15,826 nt of DNA, from contig JBFWQM010000118.1 of NCBI GenBank assembly GCA_050249455.1, positions 1-15,826 of the forward strand. Direction: 5' to 3'. The notes below the pieces were generated by a model, which worked only from the letters and a program-made list of their open reading frames with translations, was not told the origin of the DNA and made no database searches. Shown here piece after piece: positions 7,760 to 15,041 of this stretch. Within the stretch, counting starts at the first letter, position 1. The number at the start of each line of letters is the position of its first letter. The DNA is from JBFWQM01 sp050249455 (GTDB lineage: Bacteria > Pseudomonadota > Alphaproteobacteria > MPNO01 > VGEU01). Position numbers and translations under genes: made by a program.

Positions 7760-9541
7760 ATCCGCGGCGCGCGCCAGCACGGCGAGCCGCGCGGCGAAAT
7801 CGGGCGGCGGATCGGCGGCCCGCGCCGCGGCGATCGCGGCCGCGGCGGCCGCCTTGCCGCCGCGCGCGGTCTCGAACTCGGCCAACAGGTAGTCGATCAC
7901 CGGTGTCGGATGCCAACGGTCGGCGATCTCGCGCAGCTGCCGAACCGCCTCGTCGTGCCGTCCCGCCACGAAGGCGGCGTGCGCGATGCGCAGCTGCACG
8001 AGCGCGGCGAGGCGCGGCGAGGGCCGCTCGGAAAGGAGCGTCTCCTTCGATTCGACCACGGCGGCGATGGCGCGTCGCCGGTTGTCGCGCTCGCCGCCGG
8101 CATCGCGGCCGGACGTCCCCAGGGGGCGCCGGCGGTCGACCCGCGCGCGCAGCGCCTGCAGGCCGTCGGGAGGCTTGCTGTCCGCATCGACGCCGTCGAT
8201 CAGGATCTCGTTCGCGTGATCGCTGAAGCAGTCCCAGCTCGAGACCGCGCAGATCGGCACGCGGCGCAGGTGGCCGCCCGCGAAGCAGGGCAGCCGCTCC
8301 AGGACGCAGACCGGCAGCTCGCGCTCGTAACGCGCGCGGTCGCCGCCTTCCGCCTGCAGCACCGCCCGGAGGTAGTTGATGAGGTAGTGCACGGTCCCAT
8401 CGGTCCTGCCGACGTTCGGCAGCGTCTCCACGGTGCCGATGCGGTGCAGCCAGACGAACGGCGAGGAAGCCTGGAGCTGCTCGAGCTCCTCGCCGGGAAG
8501 CACGTAATGATGCAACGCCTGGCCGAGTGGCCCGTAGGCCGCGGCAAAGGCCGCATCGCCCATGGGCGGCGCCGCGAAGGTCATGACGCGGACCCGGCTG
8601 CCTTCCTCGTGGAGACGTGCGGCGAGCAGCACCGCCGCGGCGCCGCCCAGGCTGTGGCCCGTCAGAACGGCCCCGTCCGGCACATGCGAAAGGGCGTCCA
8701 TCAGTGGCTCGATGCTGCGCCGGATCACGGCGAAGGTCGCGCCGAACCCTTCATGGACGCGGCCGCGGCCGGCCCATGGCATGAGGTCGGCGCGCAGGCT
8801 GGTCTTGATGTCGCCGGTGCCGGACGTGCCGCGGATGGCGACGTACGCCCGTTCGGCGGCGCGGCGCCCGATGACCGCAAACTGAACGTCACCGTCGCCG
8901 GGATATGCGTCCCCGTTCAGGAAACCGTACAGCAGCCGAGCCTCGAAGCCGCGCGCGTCGAGGAATCGGCGAACGGCGTCGCCATTGTCCACATAGACCA
9001 GCTCGGAGAACGCCGCCGCCGCAAGCCTGTCGCTGCGCTCGAGCGGGTAATTCATCAATTCGAGGATGGCCTTGTAGCCTTCGTCGTTGATCGACACGAA
9101 CCGGCCCGTGCCGGCCTCGAGGATCGGCCGCTCGCTGACGAGGTATTCGCCGGGGCGCAGGTGAGCGCCGCAGTCGCAGACCACGGCGCCCGTCGCATCG
9201 GACGATCGATCGAGGAGGGGGGCGCCGGCCAGCCGCGCGTCGGCCTGCGGGTGGCGGGCGAGCGCGGCGACGAGGTCGTCCCGGCCGATGTCGACGAAGC
9301 CGCCGATGGCTCGGACGCGGCCGGTGGCGACGTCGAGCACCGCGAGATCGGCCCAGCGCGCCTGCAGCGACGGCGGCAGGCGCGGGATCTCGATGGTGAA
9401 CGGAAGGGCCGTCGCGGCTGTCGCGCCCGGCGCCGGCGCAAGCGATGCGACGGCGAGCGCGAGCGCCGCCGCGGTCAGGCCGGCGACCAGGACCCGGGCA
9501 AGATGCGCGACCGTGTCCGCGATGCGGTCCTGTGGCGGCAT
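7751..9541 (-). CDS. Secreted class 3 (Lipase_3-type) lipase
   Basis: Predicted exported serine hydrolase acting on lipid esters, 596 residues. The ATG at 9541 gives a Sec-type signal peptide: charged start, hydrophobic core at about 17-34, probable cleavage after the Ala-Thr-Ala at 40-42. The longer open frame upstream encodes only Arg/Gly/Ala-rich sequence and is not used. The alpha/beta-hydrolase core spans about 155-395: RGTSGTGDIKT (237-247), the elbow GHSLGG with nucleophile Ser297, FAAPPMGD (322-329), and a C-terminal HYLINYL, whose His385 fits the catalytic His of class 3 lipases. Where the family usually has its catalytic Asp (ND.VP), the sequence reads PGEELEQL (349-356), so Glu may replace it. 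Cys122/Cys124 and further Cys at 412, 419, 431 and 438 could form periplasmic disulfides. Residues 510-590 look like a helical, TPR-like tail. It is convergent with the channel gene. Confidence 0.82.
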   Translation of the reverse strand: MPPQDRIADTVAHLARVLVAGLTAAALALAVASLAPAPGATAATALPFTIEIPRLPPSLQARWADLAVLDVATGRVRAIGGFVDIGRDDLVAALARHPQADARLAGAPLLDRSSDATGAVVCDCGAHLRPGEYLVSERPILEAGTGRFVSINDEGYKAILELMNYPLERSDRLAAAAFSELVYVDNGDAVRRFLDARGFEARLLYGFLNGDAYPGDGDVQFAVIGRRAAERAYVAIRGTSGTGDIKTSLRADLMPWAGRGRVHEGFGATFAVIRRSIEPLMDALSHVPDGAVLTGHSLGGAAAVLLAARLHEEGSRVRVMTFAAPPMGDAAFAAAYGPLGQALHHYVLPGEELEQLQASSPFVWLHRIGTVETLPNVGRTDGTVHYLINYLRAVLQAEGGDRARYERELPVCVLERLPCFAGGHLRRVPICAVSSWDCFSDHANEILIDGVDADSKPPDGLQALRARVDRRRPLGTSGRDAGGERDNRRRAIAAVVESKETLLSERPSPRLAALVQLRIAHAAFVAGRHDEAVRQLREIADRWHPTPVIDYLLAEFETARGGKAAAAAAIAAARAADPPPDFAARLAVLARAADGP

Positions 9542-9711
9542 TCGCGGCCCGAACCTATCGCCGGTCCGATGTCGCAAGCCCGCTGCCGGTGGCGCCGGCG
9601 ACGGTCCCCGAACGGCAGCCCATCCATGCCCCCCACGTGATCGTGCCTTCCGTCGGCCGTCCGCCATGCCGGCACGCCGACGCGCCCCCACGGCGGCGCC
9701 CCGGACGTCCT

Positions 9712-9740
9712 TCGATAGCGGCGTCCGCCCGATCCGGCAA
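9712..9740 (-). promoter_or_regulatory. Weak candidate promoter for the lipase gene
   Basis: Reading the minus strand, TTGCCG (9740-9735) is followed after 17 bases by TATCGA (9717-9712). Matches to the sigma-70 hexamers are only 4/6 and 3/6, so this is suggestive. The 256-base gap 9542-9797 shows no other gene. Confidence 0.22.
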
Positions 9741-9773
9741 CCGCCTTCGCAAGCCTCGCGGCGACGTGCCGCC

Positions 9774-9792
9774 GCCCGGCCGCCGGCCGGGC
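9774..9792 (-). terminator. GC hairpin just after the BCAM0308-type gene
   Basis: An 8-base-pair perfect stem (GCCCGGCC with its complement) and a 3-base loop begin 5 bases beyond the stop codon of the zinc-ribbon gene. No T run follows, so it could be a weak or Rho-assisted terminator or chance GC pairing. Confidence 0.35.
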
Positions 9793-9797
9793 CGTCC

Positions 9798-10313
9798 TCA
9801 CGCCGGGCGCGACCAGTTGACCCGCACGAAGTAGCCGTGCTCGTCGTAGTCGAGGTCGAGGTCGCCATGGAAGGCGTGGCGCATGGCCTCGCCGATGCGG
9901 CGCGGCAGGTGGACGTCGGTCGTGGTCACCGTGATCTCCTCCGGCTTCTGGTCGATCGCGATGATCCGGTTCATCGGGTGGTCGTCCTTCTCGAGGTCCT
10001 CCTGGTGACGGATGAGGTGGAGGATCTCGGCTGCGTGCTGGCCGACGACGGGTCCGCTCAGCGTCACGATGCCGGCGGGCTGGTTCTCGCCGGCGCGCCG
10101 GCACGCCGGGCAGACCGCCTCCGCGGCATCCGCCGGCCGCGGCGCCCAGCGCCAGGCGCCGTCGTGGTACACCGCCTTGCACTGCGGGCACACCGTCGGC
10201 TCGTGCAGCTTGCGCTGCCGCTGGTAGGGGTCGATCAGGTGATCGTCCTGGGCGCGTCCGGCGATCCGGCGGCCGGAGGGAGCGCCCTGCGGCGGTATGG
10301 TTCTTTCCTTCAC
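9798..10313 (-). CDS. BCAM0308-family zinc-ribbon protein
   Basis: Cytoplasmic protein of unknown function, 171 residues. It has a four-Cys zinc ribbon, CPQC (42-45) and CPAC (68-71), with the linking sequence KAVYHDGAWRW. The C-terminal half (115-168) has an IDQKPEEITVTTTDVHLP strand pattern, then a helix and a DYDEHGYFVRVNW end. The layout matches what I know as the BCAM0308 family, named for a gene in the low-oxygen-activated locus of Burkholderia cenocepacia; this is recognition from memory, not a search. The GTG start at 10313 is well supported by AGGAGG four bases upstream (10318-10323). A FixK/FNR-like box lies 67 bases upstream of the start, which fits an oxygen-responsive gene. No partner gene is adjacent in the same operon. 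Confidence 0.78.
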   Translation of the reverse strand: MKERTIPPQGAPSGRRIAGRAQDDHLIDPYQRQRKLHEPTVCPQCKAVYHDGAWRWAPRPADAAEAVCPACRRAGENQPAGIVTLSGPVVGQHAAEILHLIRHQEDLEKDDHPMNRIIAIDQKPEEITVTTTDVHLPRRIGEAMRHAFHGDLDLDYDEHGYFVRVNWSRPA

Positions 10314-10352
10314 GATGCCTCCTCGCGCCTCGACGCCTTCGTTGAGGCTGGA

Positions 10353-10358
10353 AGCATC
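10353..10358 (-). promoter_or_regulatory. Candidate -10 hexamer for the FixK/FNR-box promoter
   Basis: GATGCT on the minus strand lies exactly 22 bases after the FixK/FNR-like box, where a -10 element should be if the box is centred at -41.5. It matches TATAAT at only 3 of 6 positions, typical of activator-dependent promoters. Confidence 0.4.
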
Positions 10359-10380
10359 GCGCCGGCGGCGGCGGGACGCT

Positions 10381-10394
10381 TTGACCTAGATCAA
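10381..10394 (-). promoter_or_regulatory. FixK/FNR-type operator
   Basis: The minus strand reads TTGATCTAGGTCAA, i.e. TTGAT-N4-GTCAA, matching the FixK/FNR/Anr consensus TTGAY-N4-RTCAA and also containing TTG-N8-CAA as bound by NnrR/Dnr regulators. It is an AT-rich island in GC-rich DNA. Its 3' edge is 67 bases upstream of the GTG of the zinc-ribbon gene, with a plausible -10 at class II spacing. Which family member binds cannot be told from the site. Confidence 0.72.
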
Positions 10395-10405
10395 TGCGCG
10401 CCTGC

Positions 10406-10436
10406 GGCCGAACCGGCGCGCCGCGCCGGTTCGGCC
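10406..10436 (-). terminator. Strong 14-bp hairpin after the alpha/beta hydrolase gene
   Basis: A perfect 14-base-pair stem (GGCCGAACCGGCGC and its complement) with a 3-base loop begins 18 bases past the hydrolase stop codon and ends just before the FixK/FNR-type box of the next gene. There is no T run, but the stem is long enough to terminate or stabilise the 3' end and insulate the regulated promoter. Confidence 0.6.
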
Positions 10437-10454
10437 CTCGGCCGGCCGACGCCG

Positions 10455-11354
10455 CTACCGGCCGGCCGGCAGCCGCTCGATCCAGCCGGCGATGTCGTTG
10501 ACCAGGCGGTCCTCGAAGCCGACGTAGAAGTGCCCGGACCCCTCGATCTCGAGATACTCGGTCGCCTCGGATGCCGTCGCGAGCCGGTGCAGGATCCGCA
10601 TCATCTCGGGGCTCGCCGTCGTATCGACGACCGAATGGGCGATCATCAGCATCGGCGTCGTGACCTTGCCGATCCAGGCGGAGGCGTTGCACTTGCTCTC
10701 CGGCGAGCGGTAGCTGAGGAAGGTCTGGGCGGAGATCTCGCGGTAGGTCTGGCGCAGGTTGAGCTTCGGGTCGGGGCGCCACCACGGAATGATCATCAGC
10801 CGGTCGCCGTCGCCGCGCGCGACCATGTCGCGGCACTCCTTCAGCACGGCCTCGTAGGCCGCCTGCGGGTCGTCGGCCAGGGTCTCCCACGACCGGGCGA
10901 TGTCGCGGCGCAGGTCGTCGTGGCCGGCGGAGAGGGCAAGCCCGACGACCGAGGGCTCCTTGCGCTGCGCCATGTAGTAGAGGATCTGCGTCACCGACAG
11001 GCTGTGCCCGAACAGCACGAACTTGCGATAGCCCTGCTCCTTCAGGAAGGCGACGCCGGCCGCGAAGTCCTTCTCGCAATCCTCGAAGATCGAGGTGGAA
11101 TAGGCGCGATCGTGGCAGCGCAGGTTCATCGAAAGCGTCGGATAGCCCAGCGTCGCCAGGCCCGGCGAGACGAAGCCGGTGACGCTGCCGTAGAAGCTGT
11201 TGGCCGCGCCGTGCGTGCCGATCACCGCCACGTCGCGGGCCGGGGCCCGGCTGTTGGTGAACAGCGCGCCATGCAGGCGCACGCCGTCCTCGGTGCGGAA
11301 CGACACCAGCTCGCCGTGGGTGTCAGGATCCTTAGATATGCCGTTGTTCTTCAC
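10455..11354 (-). CDS. Alpha/beta hydrolase
   Basis: Soluble serine hydrolase of the alpha/beta fold, 299 residues, no signal peptide. It shows the oxyanion-loop region GTHGAANSFYG (46-56), the nucleophile elbow GHSLS with Ser118, a candidate acid in VVDTT (Asp244) and a candidate base in GSGHFYVG (His275). A lid-like insertion spans about 150-225. The pattern suggests an esterase or acyl-transfer hydrolase; the substrate is unknown. The GTG start at 11354 is supported by GGGAG about 9 bases upstream. It is in the same direction as the aminotransferase gene and 90 bases after it, so the two may be co-transcribed. The gap has no clear hairpin or promoter. Confidence 0.82.
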   Translation of the reverse strand: MKNNGISKDPDTHGELVSFRTEDGVRLHGALFTNSRAPARDVAVIGTHGAANSFYGSVTGFVSPGLATLGYPTLSMNLRCHDRAYSTSIFEDCEKDFAAGVAFLKEQGYRKFVLFGHSLSVTQILYYMAQRKEPSVVGLALSAGHDDLRRDIARSWETLADDPQAAYEAVLKECRDMVARGDGDRLMIIPWWRPDPKLNLRQTYREISAQTFLSYRSPESKCNASAWIGKVTTPMLMIAHSVVDTTASPEMMRILHRLATASEATEYLEIEGSGHFYVGFEDRLVNDIAGWIERLPAGR

Positions 11355-11444
11355 GCTCGTCTCCCATGATTGTGCGCCGGCCGAGCGGCAACCGGTCGGG
11401 CCGGGTTTTTGGTGCAGGTCAGGTCGTCTCTCCGGGCGCGTCGC

Positions 11445-12830
11445 TCAGTCGGGCGCGCGCCCGATCGCGTCGGTGGTGTCGGCCAATGCGCGCTCGAACC
11501 GGCGGAACATCTCGGCGATCCCGGCGTCGTCGATCACGAGCGGCGGCGTGAAGCCGATCCGGTCGCCAATCGCCCGCACCACCAGCCCGTGCCGGAGCGC
11601 GTTGGCGCGCAGCTGCGGGCCGACGGCAAGGGCCGGGTCGAACGGTCTCTTCGTCGCCTTGTCGGCCACGAGCTCGAACGATGCCATCAGGCCGACCCCG
11701 CCGACGTCGGCGACGTTGGGGTGGTCGGCGAACCGCGCGATGCCCCTGCGCAGCGCCGGCGCCACGGCGGCCACATGCGCCACGATGTCGGTCTCGGCGT
11801 AGATCTTGAGCGTCTCGTTAGCCACCGCGGCGGCCACGGGGTGCCCGGAATAGGTGAAGCCGTGGCCCCAGACGCCGGTCGCCTCGACGTGGCGCCGCAC
11901 GACGTCGAACACCGCGTCCGACATCATCAGGCCCGCGATCGGCATGTAGCCCGACGACAGCGCCTTGCCGACGGCGACCATGTCGGGCGCGATTCCGTAG
12001 GTCTCGGCTCCCCACATGCGCCCGGTGCGCCCGAAGCCGCAGATCACCTCGTCGGCGACCAGCAGGATGTCGTGCTTGCGCAGCACCGCCGCGACGCGGG
12101 CGCAGTAGTCGGCGGGCGGGAAGATCATGCCGCCGGCGCCCATGACCGGCTCCAGGAACATCGCCGCGATCGTCTCCGGACCTTCGCGCAGGATCAGCCG
12201 CTCCAGGTCGTCGGCCATGCGCGCGGCGAATGCGCCTTCGGTCTCGCCGTCGCGTCCCTTGCGGTAGTGGTGGGGGCTGTCGGCGTGCAGGAAGCCGGGC
12301 AGCGGCAGGTCGAAGTCGCGATGGTTGGCCGCGAGCCCGGTGAGGCTCGCTGTCGCGACCGTGACCCCGTGATAGGCGCCGTGGCGCGACAGGATCTTCT
12401 TCCTGGCCGGCCGGCCGAGCGCGTTGTTGTAGAACCAGATCAGCTTGATCGCGGTGTCGTTCGCCTCCGAGCCCGAGCTGGTGAAGAAGACCTTTGCCAT
12501 CGCGGGCGGCGCGATCGCCAGCAGCCGCTCGGCCAGCTCGACGACCGGCGGGTTCGTCTTGCTCTGGAACGTGTGATAGAACGACAGCGTCTCGATCTGG
12601 CGCGCGGCGGCGGCGGCGAGCCGCCGGTTGCCGAACCCCAGCGACACCGCGCCGAGGACCGCGAGCGACTCGATATAGTCCTTGCCGTCCTCGTCGTAGA
12701 TGTAGATGCCCTCGCCGCGCGCGATGACCATCGGGCCGTCAATGTCCAGCCGTCCGGCCGCGGCGTAGGGGTGGAAAACCCGCGCCGCGTCCCGGCGCGA
12801 CACCGAGTTCGGCTGTCCGCGGTCTTCCAT
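11445..12830 (-). CDS. Class III PLP-dependent aminotransferase
   Basis: Transfers amino groups, probably from an omega-amino acid, amine or polyamine to pyruvate or another keto acid, by family. 461 residues, full length. Visible motifs: SSGSEANDTA (118-127, PLP phosphate region), YHG (153-155, cofactor-stacking aromatic), EVICGFGRTG (261-270) preceded by Asp260 that contacts the pyridine nitrogen, and Lys289 in AVGKALSSG as the Schiff-base lysine. The N-terminal HPYAA and IYIYDEDGKDYIE are typical of the omega-amino acid:pyruvate transaminase branch. The ATG at 12830 fits the family length, though the ribosome site before it is poor. It is divergent from the flavin monooxygenase operon and followed by an alpha/beta hydrolase. 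Exact substrate unknown. Confidence 0.9.
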   Translation of the reverse strand: MEDRGQPNSVSRRDAARVFHPYAAAGRLDIDGPMVIARGEGIYIYDEDGKDYIESLAVLGAVSLGFGNRRLAAAAARQIETLSFYHTFQSKTNPPVVELAERLLAIAPPAMAKVFFTSSGSEANDTAIKLIWFYNNALGRPARKKILSRHGAYHGVTVATASLTGLAANHRDFDLPLPGFLHADSPHHYRKGRDGETEGAFAARMADDLERLILREGPETIAAMFLEPVMGAGGMIFPPADYCARVAAVLRKHDILLVADEVICGFGRTGRMWGAETYGIAPDMVAVGKALSSGYMPIAGLMMSDAVFDVVRRHVEATGVWGHGFTYSGHPVAAAVANETLKIYAETDIVAHVAAVAPALRRGIARFADHPNVADVGGVGLMASFELVADKATKRPFDPALAVGPQLRANALRHGLVVRAIGDRIGFTPPLVIDDAGIAEMFRRFERALADTTDAIGRAPD

Positions 12831-12996
12831 GGGCGGGGGTCCGATCGCCGCTTGTTAGGACTCTATCGTTACCGCGCCCTTGGCTCCGCGGCAACTGCGC
12901 CATGCGGCAGCGTCGGACGCGCGTTGCGTCCGCCTGGCCCATCCGGCAAAGTGGGCGGCGACACGGCGATTGGCCGACAGCGGCGCGAGGTCTGCG
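12831..12996. promoter_or_regulatory. Divergent intergenic region with a small palindrome
   Basis: These 166 bases should hold back-to-back promoters for the aminotransferase and monooxygenase genes. A palindrome, CGGACGC-N5-GCGTCCG, lies at 12914-12932 and could be an operator for a shared regulator or an mRNA hairpin. I see no convincing -35/-10 pair. No regulator gene lies between the operons. Confidence 0.4.
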
Positions 12997-14244
12997 ATGA
13001 AGATCTGCTGGTTCCACCTGATGCCCTATACGGAGCTCCCGGAGGACTTCAAGGAGAAGCACCCGGGGGTCTGGGTGGAGGTCGACAGCAGCCTGTTCGA
13101 CCCGGCGCGCGCGCACGTCATGTACAACGACTTCATGGACGAGCTCGAATTCGCCGCCGGCCAGGGCTTCGACGCCATCTGCGTCAACGAGCACCATTCC
13201 AACGGCTACGGGCTGATGCCGTCGCCCAACCTGATCGCGTCCTCGCTCGCCCGCCGGACGAAGGATACGATGCTCTGCGTCATGGGCAACTCGCTCGCGC
13301 TCTACAACCCGCCGATCCGGGTGGCGGAGGAGTTCGCGATGATCGACGTCATCTCGGGCGGGCGGCTGATCGCGGGCTTCCCGGTCGGCACGCCGATGGA
13401 CACCTGCTACGCCTACAGCCAGAACCCGTCGCTGCTGCGCCCGCGCTACTACGAGGCGATCGACCTGATCAAGCGCGCGTGGGAGAACCCGAAACCGTTC
13501 GCCTACAACGGCCGCTTCAACCAGTACCGCTACGTCAACATCTGGCCGCGCCCGATCCAGAAGCCGCGCCCGCCGGTGTGGGTGCCGGGCTCGGGCTCGG
13601 TCGAGACCTGGCGGATGTGCGCCGAGAACGACTTCGTCTACGCCTATCTGTCGTATTGGGGCTACAAGTCCGGCATCCAGGTGATGAACGGCTTCTGGAA
13701 CGAGATGAAGCAGATGGGGATCGAGCCGAACCCCTATCGCGCCGGGTTCCTGCAGGCGGTCGGCGTCGCCGAGACGCGGGCCGAGGCGGTGAAGCTCTAC
13801 GAGGAACCGGCCAACTATTTCTACAACCGCTGCCTCCACCTCGACCCCAAGTTCACGCAGCCGCCCGGCTATACCAGCGAGGCGACGGTGCGTGCCAAGC
13901 TCGACTCGCAGATCGTGAAAGCCGCCGCACAGGCGACGCTCGCCCGCCCCGCCGACGCCGAGATGGACAACATCCTGGAGAAGGGACACGTCATCATCGG
14001 CAGCCCCGACGAGGTGGCGGACCAGCTGCGCGAGGTCGCGGTCAACCTCAACGTCGGCCACCTCATGCTGCTGATGCAGTTCGGCAACATGTCGAAGGAG
14101 GTCACCAACTACAACACGCAGCTGTTCGCCGAGAAGGTGATGCCGCAGCTGCGCGGGCTGTTCGACGACAAGTGGGAGGACCACTGGTGGCCGCAGCCGA
14201 TGCCGGCCGCCCAGCGCGTCGCGCCGATGGCCGTGCCGGCATGA
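12997..14244 (+). CDS. LLM-class (luciferase-like) flavin-dependent monooxygenase
   Basis: Oxygenates an organic substrate using reduced flavin supplied by a separate reductase, by family; no reductase is in the window. 415 residues. Signs: N-terminal strand MKICWFHLMPY, FAAGQGFDAICVNEHHSNGY (52-71, with the EHH motif typical of luciferase-like enzymes), the barrel strands around 91-130 (GGRLIAGFPVGTP) and the later strand PPVWVPGSGS (192-201). An Asn/Pro-rich segment (171-191) is probably a lid or loop. The ATG at 12997 is supported by GAGG six bases upstream; the open frame begins earlier without a ribosome site. It overlaps the next gene by ATGA, so translation is coupled. With the following hydrolase and Rieske oxygenase it appears to form a catabolic operon of unknown substrate. 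Confidence 0.88.
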   Translation: MKICWFHLMPYTELPEDFKEKHPGVWVEVDSSLFDPARAHVMYNDFMDELEFAAGQGFDAICVNEHHSNGYGLMPSPNLIASSLARRTKDTMLCVMGNSLALYNPPIRVAEEFAMIDVISGGRLIAGFPVGTPMDTCYAYSQNPSLLRPRYYEAIDLIKRAWENPKPFAYNGRFNQYRYVNIWPRPIQKPRPPVWVPGSGSVETWRMCAENDFVYAYLSYWGYKSGIQVMNGFWNEMKQMGIEPNPYRAGFLQAVGVAETRAEAVKLYEEPANYFYNRCLHLDPKFTQPPGYTSEATVRAKLDSQIVKAAAQATLARPADAEMDNILEKGHVIIGSPDEVADQLREVAVNLNVGHLMLLMQFGNMSKEVTNYNTQLFAEKVMPQLRGLFDDKWEDHWWPQPMPAAQRVAPMAVPA

Positions 14245-15029
14245 GCGCGCCGGCCGTACGCACGGGCCGGTCGCAAGGCGGCGGGTTCCGCATCTGGGAG
14301 AAGGGGACGGGCACGCCGGTCGGGTATTTCTCGGGCTTGCTCGGCCTGCCGCGCTGGACGCCGTTCCTCGACGCGCTCGCGAAGACGCGCCGTGTGGTGG
14401 CGCCCTCGCTGCCCGGCACGCCCGGCGGCGCCGACTGGGAGGATCTCGACACCCATCTCGACTGGGTGCTGGCGAGCGGCGATGCATGGCTCGGCTCGGG
14501 CCTCGACGGCGCCGACCTGATCGGCGCGTCGTCGGGCGGGGCGCTGGCGGCCGAGGTCGCCGCGCTGTGGCCGCAGGCGGTGCGCCGGCTGGTGCTGATC
14601 GGGCCGCTCGGCGTGTTCGAGCCCGCCGACCCGATCGCCGACGTCTTCGCGCAGCCGCCCGGGGCCTACGCGCCGCTGGTCTCCAACCGGCCCGCCGACG
14701 TCGAGGCCTATGTCCGCGCCGACAGCAACGATCCCGACGAGATCGTCGAATGGGACATCGGCCAGCAGCGCGCCCGCAACGCGGCGGCGCGCTTCCTGTG
14801 GCCGCTCGGCGACACGCGGCTCAGGCGCCGGCTGCCGCGCATCGCCTGCCCAACCCTGATCGTGTGGGGCGCCGATGACCGGGTGATGTCGGCCGCCTAC
14901 GCCCGGCGCTTCGCCGAGGCGATCGGCGGCGAAACGACGATCAAGATCATCCCGAATGCCGGCCACATGGCCGATTTCGACCAGCCGGATGCGGTCGCCG
15001 ACGCGGTCGACGCCTTTCTCAGCCGCTAG
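14241..15029 (+). CDS. Alpha/beta hydrolase, operon partner of the flavin monooxygenase
   Basis: Soluble hydrolase of 262 residues, probably acting on an ester or carbon-carbon cleavage intermediate in the same pathway. Triad candidates: Ser98 in GASSGG (elbow), Asp213 in WGADDRV, His242 in NAGHMADF. The usual HG oxyanion motif reads SGLLG (31-35) in YFSGLLGLP. The ATG overlaps the monooxygenase stop (ATGA, 14241-14244). The stop codon (15027-15029) lies within the ribosome site of the next gene. Family assignment is firm; the reaction is not. Confidence 0.86.
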   Translation: MSAPAVRTGRSQGGGFRIWEKGTGTPVGYFSGLLGLPRWTPFLDALAKTRRVVAPSLPGTPGGADWEDLDTHLDWVLASGDAWLGSGLDGADLIGASSGGALAAEVAALWPQAVRRLVLIGPLGVFEPADPIADVFAQPPGAYAPLVSNRPADVEAYVRADSNDPDEIVEWDIGQQRARNAAARFLWPLGDTRLRRRLPRIACPTLIVWGADDRVMSAAYARRFAEAIGGETTIKIIPNAGHMADFDQPDAVADAVDAFLSR

Positions 15030-15032
15030 GAG
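15028..15032 (+). promoter_or_regulatory. Ribosome binding site of the Rieske oxygenase gene
   Basis: AGGAG overlaps the hydrolase stop codon and lies 9 bases before the GTG at 15042. It decides that start, there being no nearby in-frame ATG. Confidence 0.7.
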
Positions 15033-15041
15033 CGCAGCGCG

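Noticed and set aside
9542..9868. N-terminal extension of the lipase
   Set aside because: It would put about 100 Arg/Gly-rich residues before an obvious signal peptide and overlap the zinc-ribbon gene.
9475..11079. Long minus-strand frame overlapping the zinc-ribbon and hydrolase genes in another frame
   Set aside because: Low-complexity Arg/Pro/Ala-rich translation, displaced from the two well-supported genes.
7598..11369. Overlapping long plus-strand frames across the lipase, zinc-ribbon and hydrolase genes
   Set aside because: The minus-strand genes have signal peptide, catalytic motifs, ribosome sites and zinc ligands; the plus-strand frames have none.
11355..11444. Promoter or terminator between aminotransferase and hydrolase
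   Set aside because: I found no convincing hairpin or hexamer pair, so co-transcription is the simpler view.
11370..14240. Plus-strand frame extending the alpha/beta hydrolase far upstream
   Set aside because: Only the part from ATG 14241 has family sequence; the rest is antisense to the aminotransferase and out of frame with the monooxygenase.
12739..14487. Long minus-strand frame opposite the monooxygenase
   Set aside because: Shadow of the plus-strand operon; Arg/His-rich with no motif.
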